From contig NZ_CP136051.1 of the NCBI RefSeq assembly GCF_032999765.1, forward strand, positions 2,394,417 through 2,458,416: a DNA stretch of 64,000 bases, read 5' to 3'. Positions 1 through 9,788 of this stretch are shown piece after piece; position 1 is the stretch's first letter; each line of letters starts with the position of its first letter. The stretch comes from Imperialibacter roseus. GTDB lineage: Bacteria > Bacteroidota > Bacteroidia > Cytophagales > Cyclobacteriaceae. The notes beneath the pieces were generated by a model. The model worked only from the letters and a program-made list of their open reading frames with translations. It was not told the DNA's origin and did no database searches. The position numbers and the translations under genes are program-made.

Positions 1-164
1 TCATCTATTTGATCTTCGATGTGGAAACCGTTTTTCTCTACCCCTGGGCAGTGGTAATGAAAGAGGTGGGAATGAAGGCATTTGCGGAAATACTCATCTT
101 TCTTACCATCCTGGGCCTGGGACTCCTTTATGCCTGGAAGAAAAAAGCGCTGATATGGGAATAG
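1..164 (+). CDS. nuoA: NADH-quinone oxidoreductase subunit A, 3' part only
   Basis: Only the C-terminal 53 residues are in the window; the reading frame begins at base 3 and ends with a TAG at 162-164. The segment [14 protein letters not shown] is the hallmark of NuoA, the small three-helix membrane subunit that packs against NuoH at the quinone-site entrance of complex I. It is followed by a hydrophobic helix and a short basic tail. The stop overlaps the nuoB start by 10 bases, so translation of the two is probably coupled. The promoter of the operon lies outside the window. Confidence 0.93.
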   Translation, partial: IYLIFDVETVFLYPWAVVMKEVGMKAFAEILIFLTILGLGLLYAWKKKALIWE

Positions 165-769
165 ACATCAAATCGATCCCTTATGAGGACTTCAATGACA
201 ATGAGGCCCTTGAGGAACTGACAAAAAGTGGCAGCAATGTGATGCTGACCACTGTCGACTCTTTAATTAATTGGGGAAGATCTAATTCCGTGTGGCCACT
301 TACATTTGCTACGAGCTGCTGCGGCATAGAAATGATGGCTACGGGTGCTCCACGACATGACTTTGCCAGGTTTGGCATTGAAGTCTACCGTGCGAGCCCA
401 CGCCAGGCGGACGTGATTGTGGTGGCAGGTACCATCGTGAGAAAGATGGCGCCTGTACTAAAGCGGCTCTACGACCAAATGGCCGACCCTAAGTACGTGA
501 TTGCGATGGGTGCCTGCGCCGTGTCTGGCGGGCCTTTTTATTATAATTCCTATTCGGTAGTGAGAGGCGTCGACCAGGTGATCCCTGTGGATGTATACAT
601 TCCCGGCTGCCCGCCAAGGCCGGAGGCGCTCCTGTACGGTGTGATGCAATTGCAGCGGAAGATTCAGGCCATCACCATGAAGCAGTCCAATGCACAGAGT
701 GAGCCAGTGCTAAGGACCGAAAAGCCCAAAGAAGCGGATGTTCCACCTTCAGAAGAGCCAGCATCATGA
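155..769 (+). CDS. nuoB: NADH-quinone oxidoreductase subunit B
   Basis: NuoB (204 aa) carries the terminal [4Fe-4S] cluster N2, which hands electrons to quinone at the interface with NuoD and NuoH. The four ligand cysteines are visible: adjacent C55 and C56 in the TSCCGIEMM motif, C121 in [11 protein letters not shown], and C152 in [14 protein letters not shown]. The roughly 40-residue tail after the conserved core is charged and proline-rich and is probably not catalytic. The gene overlaps nuoA by 10 bases and nuoC by 4 (ATGA), as expected for an operon. All catalytic features of the family are intact. Confidence 0.97.
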   Translation: MGIDIKSIPYEDFNDNEALEELTKSGSNVMLTTVDSLINWGRSNSVWPLTFATSCCGIEMMATGAPRHDFARFGIEVYRASPRQADVIVVAGTIVRKMAPVLKRLYDQMADPKYVIAMGACAVSGGPFYYNSYSVVRGVDQVIPVDVYIPGCPPRPEALLYGVMQLQRKIQAITMKQSNAQSEPVLRTEKPKEADVPPSEEPAS

Positions 770-1221
770 CAAGAGAAGCTATCACCGAATTTGCTACTGC
801 CTTAGTTCCCGACCTGATTGCAGGCCCAAGTAAGCAGTTTCCGGAGTTTGTGGTGCCAGCGGAAAAAATGCATGCCTTCGCCGCCGCATTGAAAAACGAG
901 CCAATATTGAAGATGGACTACCTTTTTTGCCTTACTGCGGCAGATCGTAAGGATGGCTTGCATGTGATCTATCATTTAACTTCTACTGAATTCCGGCATT
1001 CGGTGCTGGTGAAAGTAGTGCTGCCCGACAAAGAAAATCCCGAAGTAGCTACGGTAAGCGACCTGTGGAAGGCTGCGGAATATTACGAACGTGAGGTATT
1101 TGATTTGTTCGGAATCAAGTTCACTGATCACCCTGACATGAGAAGAATTTTTCTTGAAGATGACTGGGTAGGTTTTCCTTTGCGAAAAGATTACAAGGAC
1201 GAATTCACGCTTGAACATTGA
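766..1221 (+). CDS. nuoC: NADH-quinone oxidoreductase subunit C
   Basis: This 151-aa subunit is the 30-kDa-type hydrophilic connector that binds NuoD and NuoI in the peripheral arm of complex I. The diagnostic segment [12 protein letters not shown] followed by [14 protein letters not shown] lies at about residues 108-135. It has no metal-binding cysteines, as expected. It starts inside the nuoB stop (ATGA overlap) and is separated from nuoD by only three bases. NuoC and NuoD are separate genes here, unlike the fused nuoCD of enterobacteria. Confidence 0.96.
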   Translation: MTREAITEFATALVPDLIAGPSKQFPEFVVPAEKMHAFAAALKNEPILKMDYLFCLTAADRKDGLHVIYHLTSTEFRHSVLVKVVLPDKENPEVATVSDLWKAAEYYEREVFDLFGIKFTDHPDMRRIFLEDDWVGFPLRKDYKDEFTLEH

Positions 1222-1224
1222 GCC

Positions 1225-2346
1225 ATGGAAGAGACAATACTTGACTACGATCTGAAGGAAAAAGAGGAATACATCATTAACATGGGGCCTCAACACCCCA
1301 GCACGCATGGTGTGCTTCGGCTTGAGCTTTGCCTGCAGGGCGAAAAAGTAAAATACCTGATTCCGCACTGTGGCTATATACACAGAGGCATCGAGAAAAT
1401 GAGCGAAAAGCTCTCTTACCCTCAGCTATTGCACCTGACCGATCGCATGGACTACCTCTCAGCCCATATCAACAATGAGGCTGTGTCGTTGTGTGTCGAA
1501 AATGCCATGGAGGTGGAAGTAAGTGATCGGGTGAAGTACATTCGTACGATCATGGCTGAGCTTAACCGTGTTGCCTCACACCAGCTGTGGTGGTCAGCTT
1601 TTGGGATGGATTTGGGGGCGCTTACCACCTTCTTTTACGGCTTGCGTGACAGGGAAAAGGTATTGGACATCTTCGAAGAAACTACCGGGTCCAGACTTAT
1701 TCAAAGCTATATCATTCCCGGCGGACTCATGAACGACATCCACCCCAACTTTCAAAAGCGGGTGACCGAGTTCATTAAGTACTTCAGAAAGAAACTACCT
1801 GAATACGATGAGTTGCTTACGGGCAATGTCATTTTCAGAGAGCGTACCAAGGGTATTGGCGTGCTTTCTAAGGCGGATGCGATCAGCTACGGTGTAACAG
1901 GCCCAAGTGGCCGGGCTTCTGGCTTTCATTGTGACATCAGGAAAATTGAGCCTTACAGCGCTTATAAATGGGTCAATTTCGAAGAGATTACTTATACGGA
2001 TGGTGATACCTATCATCGGTACCTGGTGCGCATGAAAGAGATGTGGGAATCACTCAGCATTATTGAGCAGCTGATCGACAACATCCCAGAAGGCGAGACG
2101 ATGCTGGAACTGAAAGCCATCAAAGCCCCTAAGGGTGATTATTATCAACGGGTAGAGACTGCTCGTGGAGAGCTGGGCGTGTATATCATCAGTGATGGAG
2201 GGCCGCAGCCCGCCCGTATCAAGTACCGCTCGCCAAATTTCTCCAACCTGTTCGTATTAGACATGCTGTCGAGAGGGCATAAGATTGCGGATTTGGTGGC
2301 CATTAGCGGCTCATTGGATTTGATTATACCTGACATAGACCGATAA
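1225..2346 (+). CDS. nuoD: NADH-quinone oxidoreductase subunit D
   Basis: NuoD (373 aa), the 49-kDa subunit, forms the quinone-reduction cavity with NuoB. The quinone-site loop is visible as [15 protein letters not shown] near residues 21-35, and DRMDYLSAH near residue 75 supplies the conserved tyrosine. The C terminus ends [14 protein letters not shown], the usual ending of the family. The next gene, only 11 bases downstream, is nuoH. In the canonical 14-subunit operon nuoE, nuoF and nuoG would sit between them, so this locus encodes an 11-subunit enzyme unless those genes lie elsewhere. Confidence 0.97.
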   Translation: MEETILDYDLKEKEEYIINMGPQHPSTHGVLRLELCLQGEKVKYLIPHCGYIHRGIEKMSEKLSYPQLLHLTDRMDYLSAHINNEAVSLCVENAMEVEVSDRVKYIRTIMAELNRVASHQLWWSAFGMDLGALTTFFYGLRDREKVLDIFEETTGSRLIQSYIIPGGLMNDIHPNFQKRVTEFIKYFRKKLPEYDELLTGNVIFRERTKGIGVLSKADAISYGVTGPSGRASGFHCDIRKIEPYSAYKWVNFEEITYTDGDTYHRYLVRMKEMWESLSIIEQLIDNIPEGETMLELKAIKAPKGDYYQRVETARGELGVYIISDGGPQPARIKYRSPNFSNLFVLDMLSRGHKIADLVAISGSLDLIIPDIDR

Positions 2347-2357
2347 ATGATAATTGT

Positions 2358-3434
2358 ATGTATGACTTCACTTCTTTCGTCGACGCAATAAGCGGATATC
2401 TTCAGGCAACTTTCTCTGGGTTCTGGGCAGGTGTAGTCTCCATGCTTTTGCTTGGTATGGTTATTTTGATGTTTTATGCTTTTCTGGGCCTGTTCCTGGT
2501 GTATGCCGAGCGTAAAATTTGCGCCAGAATGCAAAACAGAATTGGCCCCAATAGGGTAGGTCCCATGGGCCTGTTCCAAACGATCGCCGACCTGATCAAA
2601 TTGCTTTTGAAAGAGTTGATTTACATTCGAAATGCCGACTCCTTCCTGTTTAACATAGCACCATTCATTGTAATAGTAGCCTCCATCATGGCAATTGGCT
2701 CCATTCCTTTTGCTAAAGGCCTACAGGCCATCGACTTAAACATCGGTGTGCTTTATATTCTGGCCATTTCCAGTATGGGAGTCATTGGGATATTGATCGC
2801 TGGCTGGGCTAGTAACAGTAAATACTCCGTGATAGGGGCGATGCGAAGTGGTGCTCAGGTCATCAGCTATGAGCTATCGGTAGGACTGGCTTTGCTCTGT
2901 ATGATTGTGTTTGCCGGCTCTATGCAGCTGTCAGAAATTATCGTATCACAGGAAGATGGTTGGTGGATTTTTAAAGGGCATATCCCGGCATTGATTGCGT
3001 TTGTGATTTACCTGGTTGCGGGAACGGCCGAGACCAACAGAGGACCATTTGACCTGGTAGAGGCAGAATCAGAGCTTACCGCTGGTTTTCATACCGAGTA
3101 TTCGGGGATCAAATTTGCTTTCTTCTTCCTGGCAGAGTACATGAACATGTTCATCATTGCAGCCATAGCAACCACCATTTTCCTGGGCGGCTGGCTCCCT
3201 TTCCATCTTTACAACCTGGAGGGATTTAACCGGATCATGGATTTCGTTCCTCCGATCTTCTGGTTCTTTGGAAAGACTGCCTTTGTGGTCTACCTGATGA
3301 TGTGGTTCAAATGGACTTTCCCCCGATTGCGCATCGATCAGTTGCTGACGCTTGAGTGGAAATACCTTTTGCCACTTAACCTGATGAACCTTCTTGTAAT
3401 AGCCTTCTTAACCCTCATGCAATGGCACTTCTAA
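2358..3434 (+). CDS. nuoH: NADH-quinone oxidoreductase subunit H
   Basis: NuoH (ND1 family, 358 aa, about eight to nine transmembrane helices) joins the quinone cavity to the proton-pumping membrane arm. Family signatures are [20 protein letters not shown] near residue 50 and [13 protein letters not shown] near residue 222, followed by the acidic [16 protein letters not shown] loop. The ATG at 2358 is chosen because it gives a short N terminus before the first helix. The 3' end overlaps nuoI by 13 bases. Lengths and motifs are typical. Confidence 0.96.
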   Translation: MYDFTSFVDAISGYLQATFSGFWAGVVSMLLLGMVILMFYAFLGLFLVYAERKICARMQNRIGPNRVGPMGLFQTIADLIKLLLKELIYIRNADSFLFNIAPFIVIVASIMAIGSIPFAKGLQAIDLNIGVLYILAISSMGVIGILIAGWASNSKYSVIGAMRSGAQVISYELSVGLALLCMIVFAGSMQLSEIIVSQEDGWWIFKGHIPALIAFVIYLVAGTAETNRGPFDLVEAESELTAGFHTEYSGIKFAFFFLAEYMNMFIIAAIATTIFLGGWLPFHLYNLEGFNRIMDFVPPIFWFFGKTAFVVYLMMWFKWTFPRLRIDQLLTLEWKYLLPLNLMNLLVIAFLTLMQWHF

Positions 3435-3919
3435 AGACACTCAAATCGATAGGTAACTACTTCCACGAGATTTATGATGGAGTGGCTTCCCTCATGAGGG
3501 GGATGAAAGTGACTGGCAAATACATGGTGAGCCCGGGAGAGGTGGTGACGCAGCAATACCCGGAAAACAGGGCTACCCTTAAAATGTTCGATAGCTTCAA
3601 AGGGGAGCTGGTGATGCCACACGACGAAAACAACCAAAACAAATGTACTGCGTGCAACAGCTGCGCCCGAAAATGCCCTAATGGATCGATTGAAGTTATT
3701 TCAGCCAGGGTAGAAGGGGAAGATGGCAGGTCGAAACGAGTGCTGGATAGGTATATCTACCATCTGGACATGTGTACCTTCTGTGGCTTGTGTGTGCAGG
3801 CCTGCGAGGAAGGAGCTATCGAATTTAGTCAAGAGTTCGAACATGCGGTTTTCAATAGAGACAACCTCGTAAAGCAACTAAACAAACCAGGATCAACCGC
3901 TAAACCCTCTTCAGAATGA
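3422..3919 (+). CDS. nuoI: NADH-quinone oxidoreductase subunit I (2x[4Fe-4S])
   Basis: NuoI (165 aa) carries clusters N6a and N6b. Two ferredoxin motifs are intact: [12 protein letters not shown] near residue 78 and [16 protein letters not shown] near residue 119. In the second motif the usual proline after the last cysteine is glutamate. In complexes without NuoE/F/G, the region around NuoI and NuoB is where a reduced ferredoxin or flavodoxin is proposed to dock; nothing in this sequence proves that here. It overlaps nuoH by 13 bases and nuoJ by 4. Confidence 0.96.
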   Translation: MALLKTLKSIGNYFHEIYDGVASLMRGMKVTGKYMVSPGEVVTQQYPENRATLKMFDSFKGELVMPHDENNQNKCTACNSCARKCPNGSIEVISARVEGEDGRSKRVLDRYIYHLDMCTFCGLCVQACEEGAIEFSQEFEHAVFNRDNLVKQLNKPGSTAKPSSE

Positions 3920-4425
3920 CCGGCCCTAAAATCATCTTCTTTATACTGGCTGCTTCCATCGTGGTGTTTTCTCTCGCATCCATTTTCGACAGAAGAATAC
4001 TTCGTGCAGCTATTTATCTGCTTTTTGTGTTAGTGGCTATTGCAGGGCTGTTTTATATGATGAATTTCCAATTTCTGGCAGCCGTCCAGCTCATTCTGTA
4101 TGCAGGCGGAATTGTGGTGCTCATCATCTTCTCCATTCTGCTTACCAGTCAGATCGATAGTAAGCTACAAGCTCCCAAATGGAGTCATTTACTGGCTGGG
4201 AGCGTCACGGCCATCGGCGGCATCGCCCTATCCCTGGTTACCTTTCTTCAGTTTGCTTTCATTCCATCCAATGCCACTCCCTTAGTGCCGGATATGAGAG
4301 TTATCGGTCTGCAATTGCTGGATACGGGAGAGCATGGCTATGCTTTACCTTTTGAAGTCATTAGTATTTTGTTGCTGGCGGCCTTGGTTGGCACCATTTA
4401 TATCGCACGAAAATCCAGGTCATGA
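3916..4425 (+). CDS. nuoJ: NADH-quinone oxidoreductase subunit J
   Basis: NuoJ (169 aa) is a five-helix membrane subunit next to NuoH and NuoK. The run AVQLILYAGGIVVLIIF near residue 56, with a conserved tyrosine-glycine pair in the third helix, identifies the family. The gene starts in the nuoI stop (ATGA) and ends overlapping the nuoK start by 4 bases, so nuoI-J-K are tightly coupled. Confidence 0.94.
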   Translation: MTGPKIIFFILAASIVVFSLASIFDRRILRAAIYLLFVLVAIAGLFYMMNFQFLAAVQLILYAGGIVVLIIFSILLTSQIDSKLQAPKWSHLLAGSVTAIGGIALSLVTFLQFAFIPSNATPLVPDMRVIGLQLLDTGEHGYALPFEVISILLLAALVGTIYIARKSRS

Positions 4426-4745
4426 ACTTACAATCGGAAATACCATTGCAGTATATGCTTGTACTGAGCACGCTGGTCTTTTTTATAGGATTGGCAGGAG
4501 TGATCATGCGCAGAAACCTTATCACCATGCTGATGGGGGTAGAACTGATGCTGAATGCTGTCAATATCAATTTTGTGGCATTCAACCACTACTTATATCC
4601 TAACAGGCTGGAAGGGCACTTCTTTTCCCTGATAGTCATGGCTATAGCAGCCGCTGAAGCAGCAGTAGCCATTGCCCTGATTATCAACATCTACCGGAAA
4701 TTTGCCACGGTCAATGTAGACGATGTCGACGAACTGAAATATTAA
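4422..4745 (+). CDS. nuoK: NADH-quinone oxidoreductase subunit K
   Basis: NuoK (107 aa) is a three-helix subunit with two membrane-buried glutamates that take part in proton translocation. Both are visible: one in MLMGVELMLNAVNINF and one in MAIAAAEAAVAIALI. The length matches the family. It overlaps nuoJ by 4 bases and ends 5 bases before nuoL. Confidence 0.96.
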   Translation: MNLQSEIPLQYMLVLSTLVFFIGLAGVIMRRNLITMLMGVELMLNAVNINFVAFNHYLYPNRLEGHFFSLIVMAIAAAEAAVAIALIINIYRKFATVNVDDVDELKY

Positions 4746-4750
4746 AAGCC

Positions 4751-6661
4751 ATGAGCTACTCATTTACGCTACTCATTCTGATCCTTCCGCTGCTTACATT
4801 CCTGTTTCTGGGCTTAGCAGGGGAGCGTTTAAAGCCTATGGTGGCTGGAGTAATAGGAACCATCAACCTGCTGTTCATTACCTTAACATCCTATTTCACA
4901 GCCTTTCAATATTTCACTGGTAACGATATAGATAAAGGCTATCATGCGATTCAGGCTTTTAATGTGCTGTGGCTTTCTTTTACCGATCAGCTGCAGATCC
5001 ACCTTGGCATCATGCTCGATCCGCTGTCGGTAATGATGCTGGTGGTGATCACCACCGTATCTCTCATGGTGCACCTGTATAGCCTGGGCTATATGAAGGG
5101 CGAAAATGGTTTTCAGCGCTACTATGCGTTTCTGTCACTCTTTAGCTTTTCAATGCTGGGCCTGGTGGTAGCTAACAATATTTTCCAGATGTATATCTTC
5201 TGGGAGTTGGTTGGCGTGTCGTCTTACCTTTTGATAGGCTTCTATTACGAACGACCTACCGCCGTTGCTGCTTCTAAGAAGGCTTTTATTGTCACCAGAT
5301 TTGCCGATTTAGGCTTTCTACTAGGGATTTTACTGCTTTCGTTCTACTACGGTACTTTCGATTTTGCGTCACTCACCAGCCTTGATGGTCCGGTGATCGC
5401 TCAAACCGCCGGAGCAGTATTCATGGGCCTGTCTGTCACCACCTGGGCAATGCTCCTGATTTTTGTCGGTGCGGCCGGTAAGTCAGCCATGTTTCCGCTA
5501 CATATTTGGCTGCCCGACGCCATGGAAGGCCCGACGCCTGTGTCAGCGCTGATACACGCTGCCACCATGGTAGTGGCAGGTGTTTACCTGGTCGCAAGGC
5601 TTTTTCCCATATATGCCTTTGCGGCGCCGGATGTGCTGGAGGTGATCATGTATGTGGGAAGTTTCACCTCACTTTTTGCTGCCATTATTGCCTGTACACA
5701 ACTGGATATCAAAAGGGTATTGGCTTTTTCGACACTCTCTCAGATTGGCTATATGATGGTTGCGCTGGGCGTTTCAGGATATGGGGGAGAGGCCGGACTA
5801 GGCTATATGGCTTCCCTGTTCCATCTATTTACCCATGCGTTTTTTAAAGCACTGTTGTTCCTTGGTGCCGGCTCTGTGATTCACGCTGTTCACAGCAACC
5901 TGATGAACGACATGGGAGGGCTAAGAAAGTACATGCCTATCACTCATATTACTTTTCTGATAGCTTGCATCACTATCGCAGGACTTCCCCCTTTTTCTGG
6001 TTTTTTTAGCAAAGATGAAATACTGGTGGCCGCTTTTGAAGCCAATACGCTGGTGTTTGTTGTGCAATGGTTGGTGGCGGGCATTACCGCCTTTTATATG
6101 TTCAGGCTCTATTTCAATATTTTCTGGAACAGCCAGCCTGATTATCACCACGCTCCGCATGAGTCACCCTGGACGATGACCGTACCTTTGATGTTTCTGG
6201 CCACTGCTTCCGTTTTTGCCGGATATGTGCCGTTTCATGCCCTGGTGACCAGTGATGGCCTTCCATTTCATACTGAATTTCATTTGTTGGTGGCCATGCC
6301 TTCGATCGTCATTGCGCTATTGGGCATTGGGGCAGCAGCCTTTTTGTACCATAAAAAGAACGCAAGGCCAGAGAATATGGCAGTTAGGCTGAAGGGGATT
6401 TACAGGGCAGCCTATCACAAATTCTATGTAGACGAAGCATATCAGTTCATCACGCACAAAGTGATTTTCGCCCTTATTTCGGCTCCGGTAGCCTGGTTCG
6501 ACCGGCATGTGATAGACGCTGGCATGAACCTCATTGGGAATACTACCGTGTCGCTTTCGGTGGCCATTAAGAAATTGCAATCGGGGCAAATGCAGCTGTA
6601 TATCTGGTTTTTCGCCACCGGCGCCTTAGTTCTGACTTTCATTATGCTCTACTTAAAATAA
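4751..6661 (+). CDS. nuoL: NADH-quinone oxidoreductase subunit L (antiporter-like)
   Basis: NuoL (636 aa) is the distal proton-pumping subunit and is related to Mrp antiporters. The core signature GKSAMFPLHIWLPDAMEGPTP lies near residues 243-263, followed by SALIHAATMVVAGVYL. A conserved glutamate is in FWELVGVSSYLLIGF near residue 150. The C-terminal third contains the long amphipathic-helix region and a final transmembrane anchor (residues about 610-635), as in full-length NuoL. It lies 5 bases after nuoK and 9 before nuoM. Confidence 0.96.
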   Translation: MSYSFTLLILILPLLTFLFLGLAGERLKPMVAGVIGTINLLFITLTSYFTAFQYFTGNDIDKGYHAIQAFNVLWLSFTDQLQIHLGIMLDPLSVMMLVVITTVSLMVHLYSLGYMKGENGFQRYYAFLSLFSFSMLGLVVANNIFQMYIFWELVGVSSYLLIGFYYERPTAVAASKKAFIVTRFADLGFLLGILLLSFYYGTFDFASLTSLDGPVIAQTAGAVFMGLSVTTWAMLLIFVGAAGKSAMFPLHIWLPDAMEGPTPVSALIHAATMVVAGVYLVARLFPIYAFAAPDVLEVIMYVGSFTSLFAAIIACTQLDIKRVLAFSTLSQIGYMMVALGVSGYGGEAGLGYMASLFHLFTHAFFKALLFLGAGSVIHAVHSNLMNDMGGLRKYMPITHITFLIACITIAGLPPFSGFFSKDEILVAAFEANTLVFVVQWLVAGITAFYMFRLYFNIFWNSQPDYHHAPHESPWTMTVPLMFLATASVFAGYVPFHALVTSDGLPFHTEFHLLVAMPSIVIALLGIGAAAFLYHKKNARPENMAVRLKGIYRAAYHKFYVDEAYQFITHKVIFALISAPVAWFDRHVIDAGMNLIGNTTVSLSVAIKKLQSGQMQLYIWFFATGALVLTFIMLYLK

Positions 6662-6670
6662 CAACCGATC

Positions 6671-8164
6671 ATGAACCTACTGTTATTTTTGATCATCATT
6701 CCTTTTGTCACCATGGCGGGTATTGTGCTGGTGAAGGAATTGAAGCACGTACGCCTGATTTCGGCCATTGGGATGAGCGCACAACTGGTCTTTTCCTTTG
6801 TGCTGCTCTATTTGTTTTATCAGCAGCGAAGCGCAGGGAATGCTGATCAGATGCTTTTTATGTCAACTACCGTTTGGTACGAGGCATTCAACATCCAACT
6901 GAAGTTTGGAGTGGATGGTATATCGGTAGCGATGATATTGCTGACCTCCATCATCACTTTTGCAGGTGTGTTTGTCTCGTGGCAGGTAGAGTATCTCAGA
7001 AAGGAGTTCTTTATTTCGTTGATACTGCTCGCTTCCGGAGTATTTGGGTTCTTTATCTCCCTGGATCTCTTCACGATGTTCCTTTTCTATGAATTGGCAG
7101 TTATTCCTATGTACCTGCTGATTGGTATTTGGGGTACTGGCCCAAAGGAATATTCTGCTATGAAACTTACCCTGATGCTGATGGGTGGATCGGCCGTGTT
7201 GATGGTAGGGCTGCTGGGCATCTATTTCAACTCGGCACCAGAAGGAGGGAAGCTTACTTTTGACCTGATGGAAATTGCGAAAAATGGCATCCCTGTTTCA
7301 GCACAACTCTTTTTCTTTCCATTTGTGTTTATTGGCTTTGGCGTATTGGGAGCTCTTTTCCCCTTCCATACCTGGTCGCCTGATGGCCACGCCTCGGCGC
7401 CTACAGCGGTTTCGATGCTGCACGCCGGTGTACTCATGAAGCTTGGCGGCTATGGTTGTTTTAGAGTGGCCATGTACCTGATGCCTGATGGGTCGCATGC
7501 CTGGGCCTGGGTTTTTATCATCCTCACATCCGTCAGTGTGGTGTACGGCGCTTTTGGAGCCATTCTACAAAAGGATTTGAAGTATATCAACGCCTATTCC
7601 TCCGTAAGTCACTGTGGCCTTGTGCTCTTTGCTTTGCTCATGATGAACGAAACAGCCACCACTGGAGCCTTTTTGCAGATGATCTCACACGGCCTGATGA
7701 CGGCGCTCTTCTTTGCCCTGATAGGGATGATTTATGGACGTACGCACACCAGAATGATCAATGAAATGGGCGGACTGATGAAGGTCATGCCATTCCTGTC
7801 AGTTATGTACGTAATGGCCGGTCTGGCGTCTTTGGGCTTGCCTGGCCTCAGTGGGTTCGTTGCTGAAATGACCGTCTTCGTTGGTGCCTTCCAGCACGCC
7901 GACGTTTTTCACAGGGTAGCCACATTTTTGGTGACTTCCTCCATCGTAATCACAGCCGTTTATATCCTTCGGGTAATAGGCACGCTACTGTTGGGGCCTG
8001 TGAAAAACGATCACTTTCTGGAACTGAAGGACGCCAAGTGGTTTGAGAAAGTAGGTGGGGTCACCTTGCTGGTGTCAATTGTTGTCATAGGAGTTGCGCC
8101 ACTTTGGCTCTCCAACCTTCTGAAGGAGACGCTCTCCTCTCTATTTCTAACCTTTAGCTACTAA
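6671..8164 (+). CDS. nuoM: NADH-quinone oxidoreductase subunit M (antiporter-like)
   Basis: NuoM (497 aa, about 14 transmembrane helices) is the middle antiporter-like proton pump. Motifs seen are FGVDGISVAMILLT near residue 78, FYELAVIPMYLLIGIWG near residue 139 with the essential membrane glutamate, and FPFHTWSPDGHASAPTAVSM near residue 232 followed by HAGVLMKLGGYG. The WSPDGH and SMLHAG versions are common variants in Bacteroidota and resemble NuoL. It is spaced 9 bases after nuoL and 3 before nuoN. Confidence 0.95.
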   Translation: MNLLLFLIIIPFVTMAGIVLVKELKHVRLISAIGMSAQLVFSFVLLYLFYQQRSAGNADQMLFMSTTVWYEAFNIQLKFGVDGISVAMILLTSIITFAGVFVSWQVEYLRKEFFISLILLASGVFGFFISLDLFTMFLFYELAVIPMYLLIGIWGTGPKEYSAMKLTLMLMGGSAVLMVGLLGIYFNSAPEGGKLTFDLMEIAKNGIPVSAQLFFFPFVFIGFGVLGALFPFHTWSPDGHASAPTAVSMLHAGVLMKLGGYGCFRVAMYLMPDGSHAWAWVFIILTSVSVVYGAFGAILQKDLKYINAYSSVSHCGLVLFALLMMNETATTGAFLQMISHGLMTALFFALIGMIYGRTHTRMINEMGGLMKVMPFLSVMYVMAGLASLGLPGLSGFVAEMTVFVGAFQHADVFHRVATFLVTSSIVITAVYILRVIGTLLLGPVKNDHFLELKDAKWFEKVGGVTLLVSIVVIGVAPLWLSNLLKETLSSLFLTFSY

Positions 8165-8167
8165 GCC

Positions 8168-9577
8168 ATGAACTGGGACACCATATACATCATGCGGCAT
8201 GAAGTGCTACTGACACTTCTTATCCTCCACCAGCTGATAGGAGACCTCGCTGAAACGGTTGACAGAAGAAGGCATGTGTTCATCACTGTTCTGCTATTCG
8301 CTGCATTCACAGTGGTGGGTTGGCTGCCTTCCAGGCCTTCTCTATTGTTCGGGAGCATGTATATCAGCGATGACCTGAGATCGTTGCTGAAAAACATATT
8401 GAGTGTGTCTGCCTTGATCATTTTACTTCAGTCAACTACGTGGTTGAATAACCCCTTGCACCAGAAAAAGGCCGGGGCCTTCTACCTGCTCATCTTTTCC
8501 ACACTGATGGGCATGTTCTTTATGATTTCCGCCGGAGATTTCCTTATGCTCTATCTTGGACTGGAGCTGGCAACCATTCCACTTACTTTACTGGCGGCCT
8601 TCGATAAAGACTTCAGGAAGTCGGCCGAGGCTGGGGTGAAGCTTTTGATGTCCTCTGCCGTTTCATCTGCGGTGCTGCTGTTTGGTATTTCCATGATATA
8701 CGGTGTGTACGGCACCTTGCATTTTTCCGAAATAGCAGGAGCTTACAATGAAAGTCCGCTCATGATACTGGGGCTTGTTTTCTTCTTGTCTGGTCTGGCA
8801 TTTAAAATATCTCTGGTGCCCTTCCACCTCTGGACTGCCGACGTGTATGAAGGTGCTCCACTGGCCGTTACCACTTATTTTTCAGTTGTTTCCAAGGGAG
8901 CGGCAGTGTTTACCTTGATGCTGGTGCTTTATCAGGTGTTTAGAAGCCAGCCTGAAATATGGTCATCCGTTCTCTATTTTCTGGCCATAGCTACCATGCT
9001 GGTGGGTAACCTTTTTGCCTTGCGCCAGAAGAATATGAAGCGTTTTCTTGCCTTTTCTTCCATTACGCAGGCTGGATTTATGATGCTTGGCTTTTTAAAT
9101 GCCGGCACCATAGGAATGACTACCATTGTGTATTTTATGCTGATTTATGGGCTTTCAAACCTGGCCGTGTTTGGCGTGCTTTCTATTATTATGAACGGAA
9201 CCGACAAAGAGGGGATGGATGACCTGAATGGCTTGTATGCTACCAATCCTGGCTTAAGCCTGATCATGCTGGTCTCCTTGTTTTCGCTCGCTGGGATACC
9301 GCCCGTAGCAGGCTTCTTTGGTAAGTTCTTTCTTTTCACCGCTGCCGCCTCGGCAGGCATGTATTGGCTTGTGTTTTTTGCTGTCATCAATGCCACCATT
9401 TCACTTTACTACTACTTGCTAGTCGTGAAGGCCATGTTCATTAATAAAAACGAAACGCCTATTGCACGGCTTACCTCAACCTTTTATGAAAAACTGGCTT
9501 TGACGCTTTGTCTGGTTGGCGTGCTGGTGATAGGCTTTGCCAGCCCGGTGTTTGAGTATATCCGGTCTGTGATGTAG
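8168..9577 (+). CDS. nuoN: NADH-quinone oxidoreductase subunit N (antiporter-like)
   Basis: NuoN (469 aa) is the third antiporter-like membrane subunit. The core signature FKISLVPFHLWTADVYEGAP is near residue 217, followed by a lysine-containing helix SVVSKGAAVF; the glutamate-bearing helix YLGLELATIPLTLLAAF is near residue 127. It is the last gene of the run, and a 211-base gap with GC-rich palindromes separates it from korA. This supports A-B-C-D-H-I-J-K-L-M-N as one operon. Confidence 0.95.
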   Translation: MNWDTIYIMRHEVLLTLLILHQLIGDLAETVDRRRHVFITVLLFAAFTVVGWLPSRPSLLFGSMYISDDLRSLLKNILSVSALIILLQSTTWLNNPLHQKKAGAFYLLIFSTLMGMFFMISAGDFLMLYLGLELATIPLTLLAAFDKDFRKSAEAGVKLLMSSAVSSAVLLFGISMIYGVYGTLHFSEIAGAYNESPLMILGLVFFLSGLAFKISLVPFHLWTADVYEGAPLAVTTYFSVVSKGAAVFTLMLVLYQVFRSQPEIWSSVLYFLAIATMLVGNLFALRQKNMKRFLAFSSITQAGFMMLGFLNAGTIGMTTIVYFMLIYGLSNLAVFGVLSIIMNGTDKEGMDDLNGLYATNPGLSLIMLVSLFSLAGIPPVAGFFGKFFLFTAAASAGMYWLVFFAVINATISLYYYLLVVKAMFINKNETPIARLTSTFYEKLALTLCLVGVLVIGFASPVFEYIRSVM

Positions 9578-9788
9578 GCTGGGAGGCCTTCTACCTCCGG
9601 GCCGGAGCCCATTTCCCTCATGGCTGGTGTTGAACGCACCGGGCGGCGCAGGCTCTAATCAGACTGACCCCTTTCCCATCTTAATGTGCTGGTTTTTAAG
9701 CATCTAAATCAGTGTCAGAGTTAACAAATGTCATATTTATCCTGAAGGGAGAGAGGTAACTTATTGTATCACAATTAAACAAAAGTCC
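9578..9788 (+). other. Gap between nuoN and korA with GC-rich palindromes
   Basis: Two overlapping GC-rich dyads follow the nuoN stop closely: GGAGG at 9582-9586 pairs with CCTCC at 9594-9598, and CTCCGGGCCGGAG at 9595-9607 is a perfect palindrome. There is no T-run, so these are at best a weak or factor-dependent end of the nuo transcript. The rest is AT-rich and should hold the korA promoter, but I found no clean TAnnTTTG box. Confidence 0.35.

Noticed and set aside
976-1383. 135-codon - strand open frame across nuoC/nuoD
   Set aside because: Spans the nuoC-nuoD junction opposite strongly conserved coding sequence.
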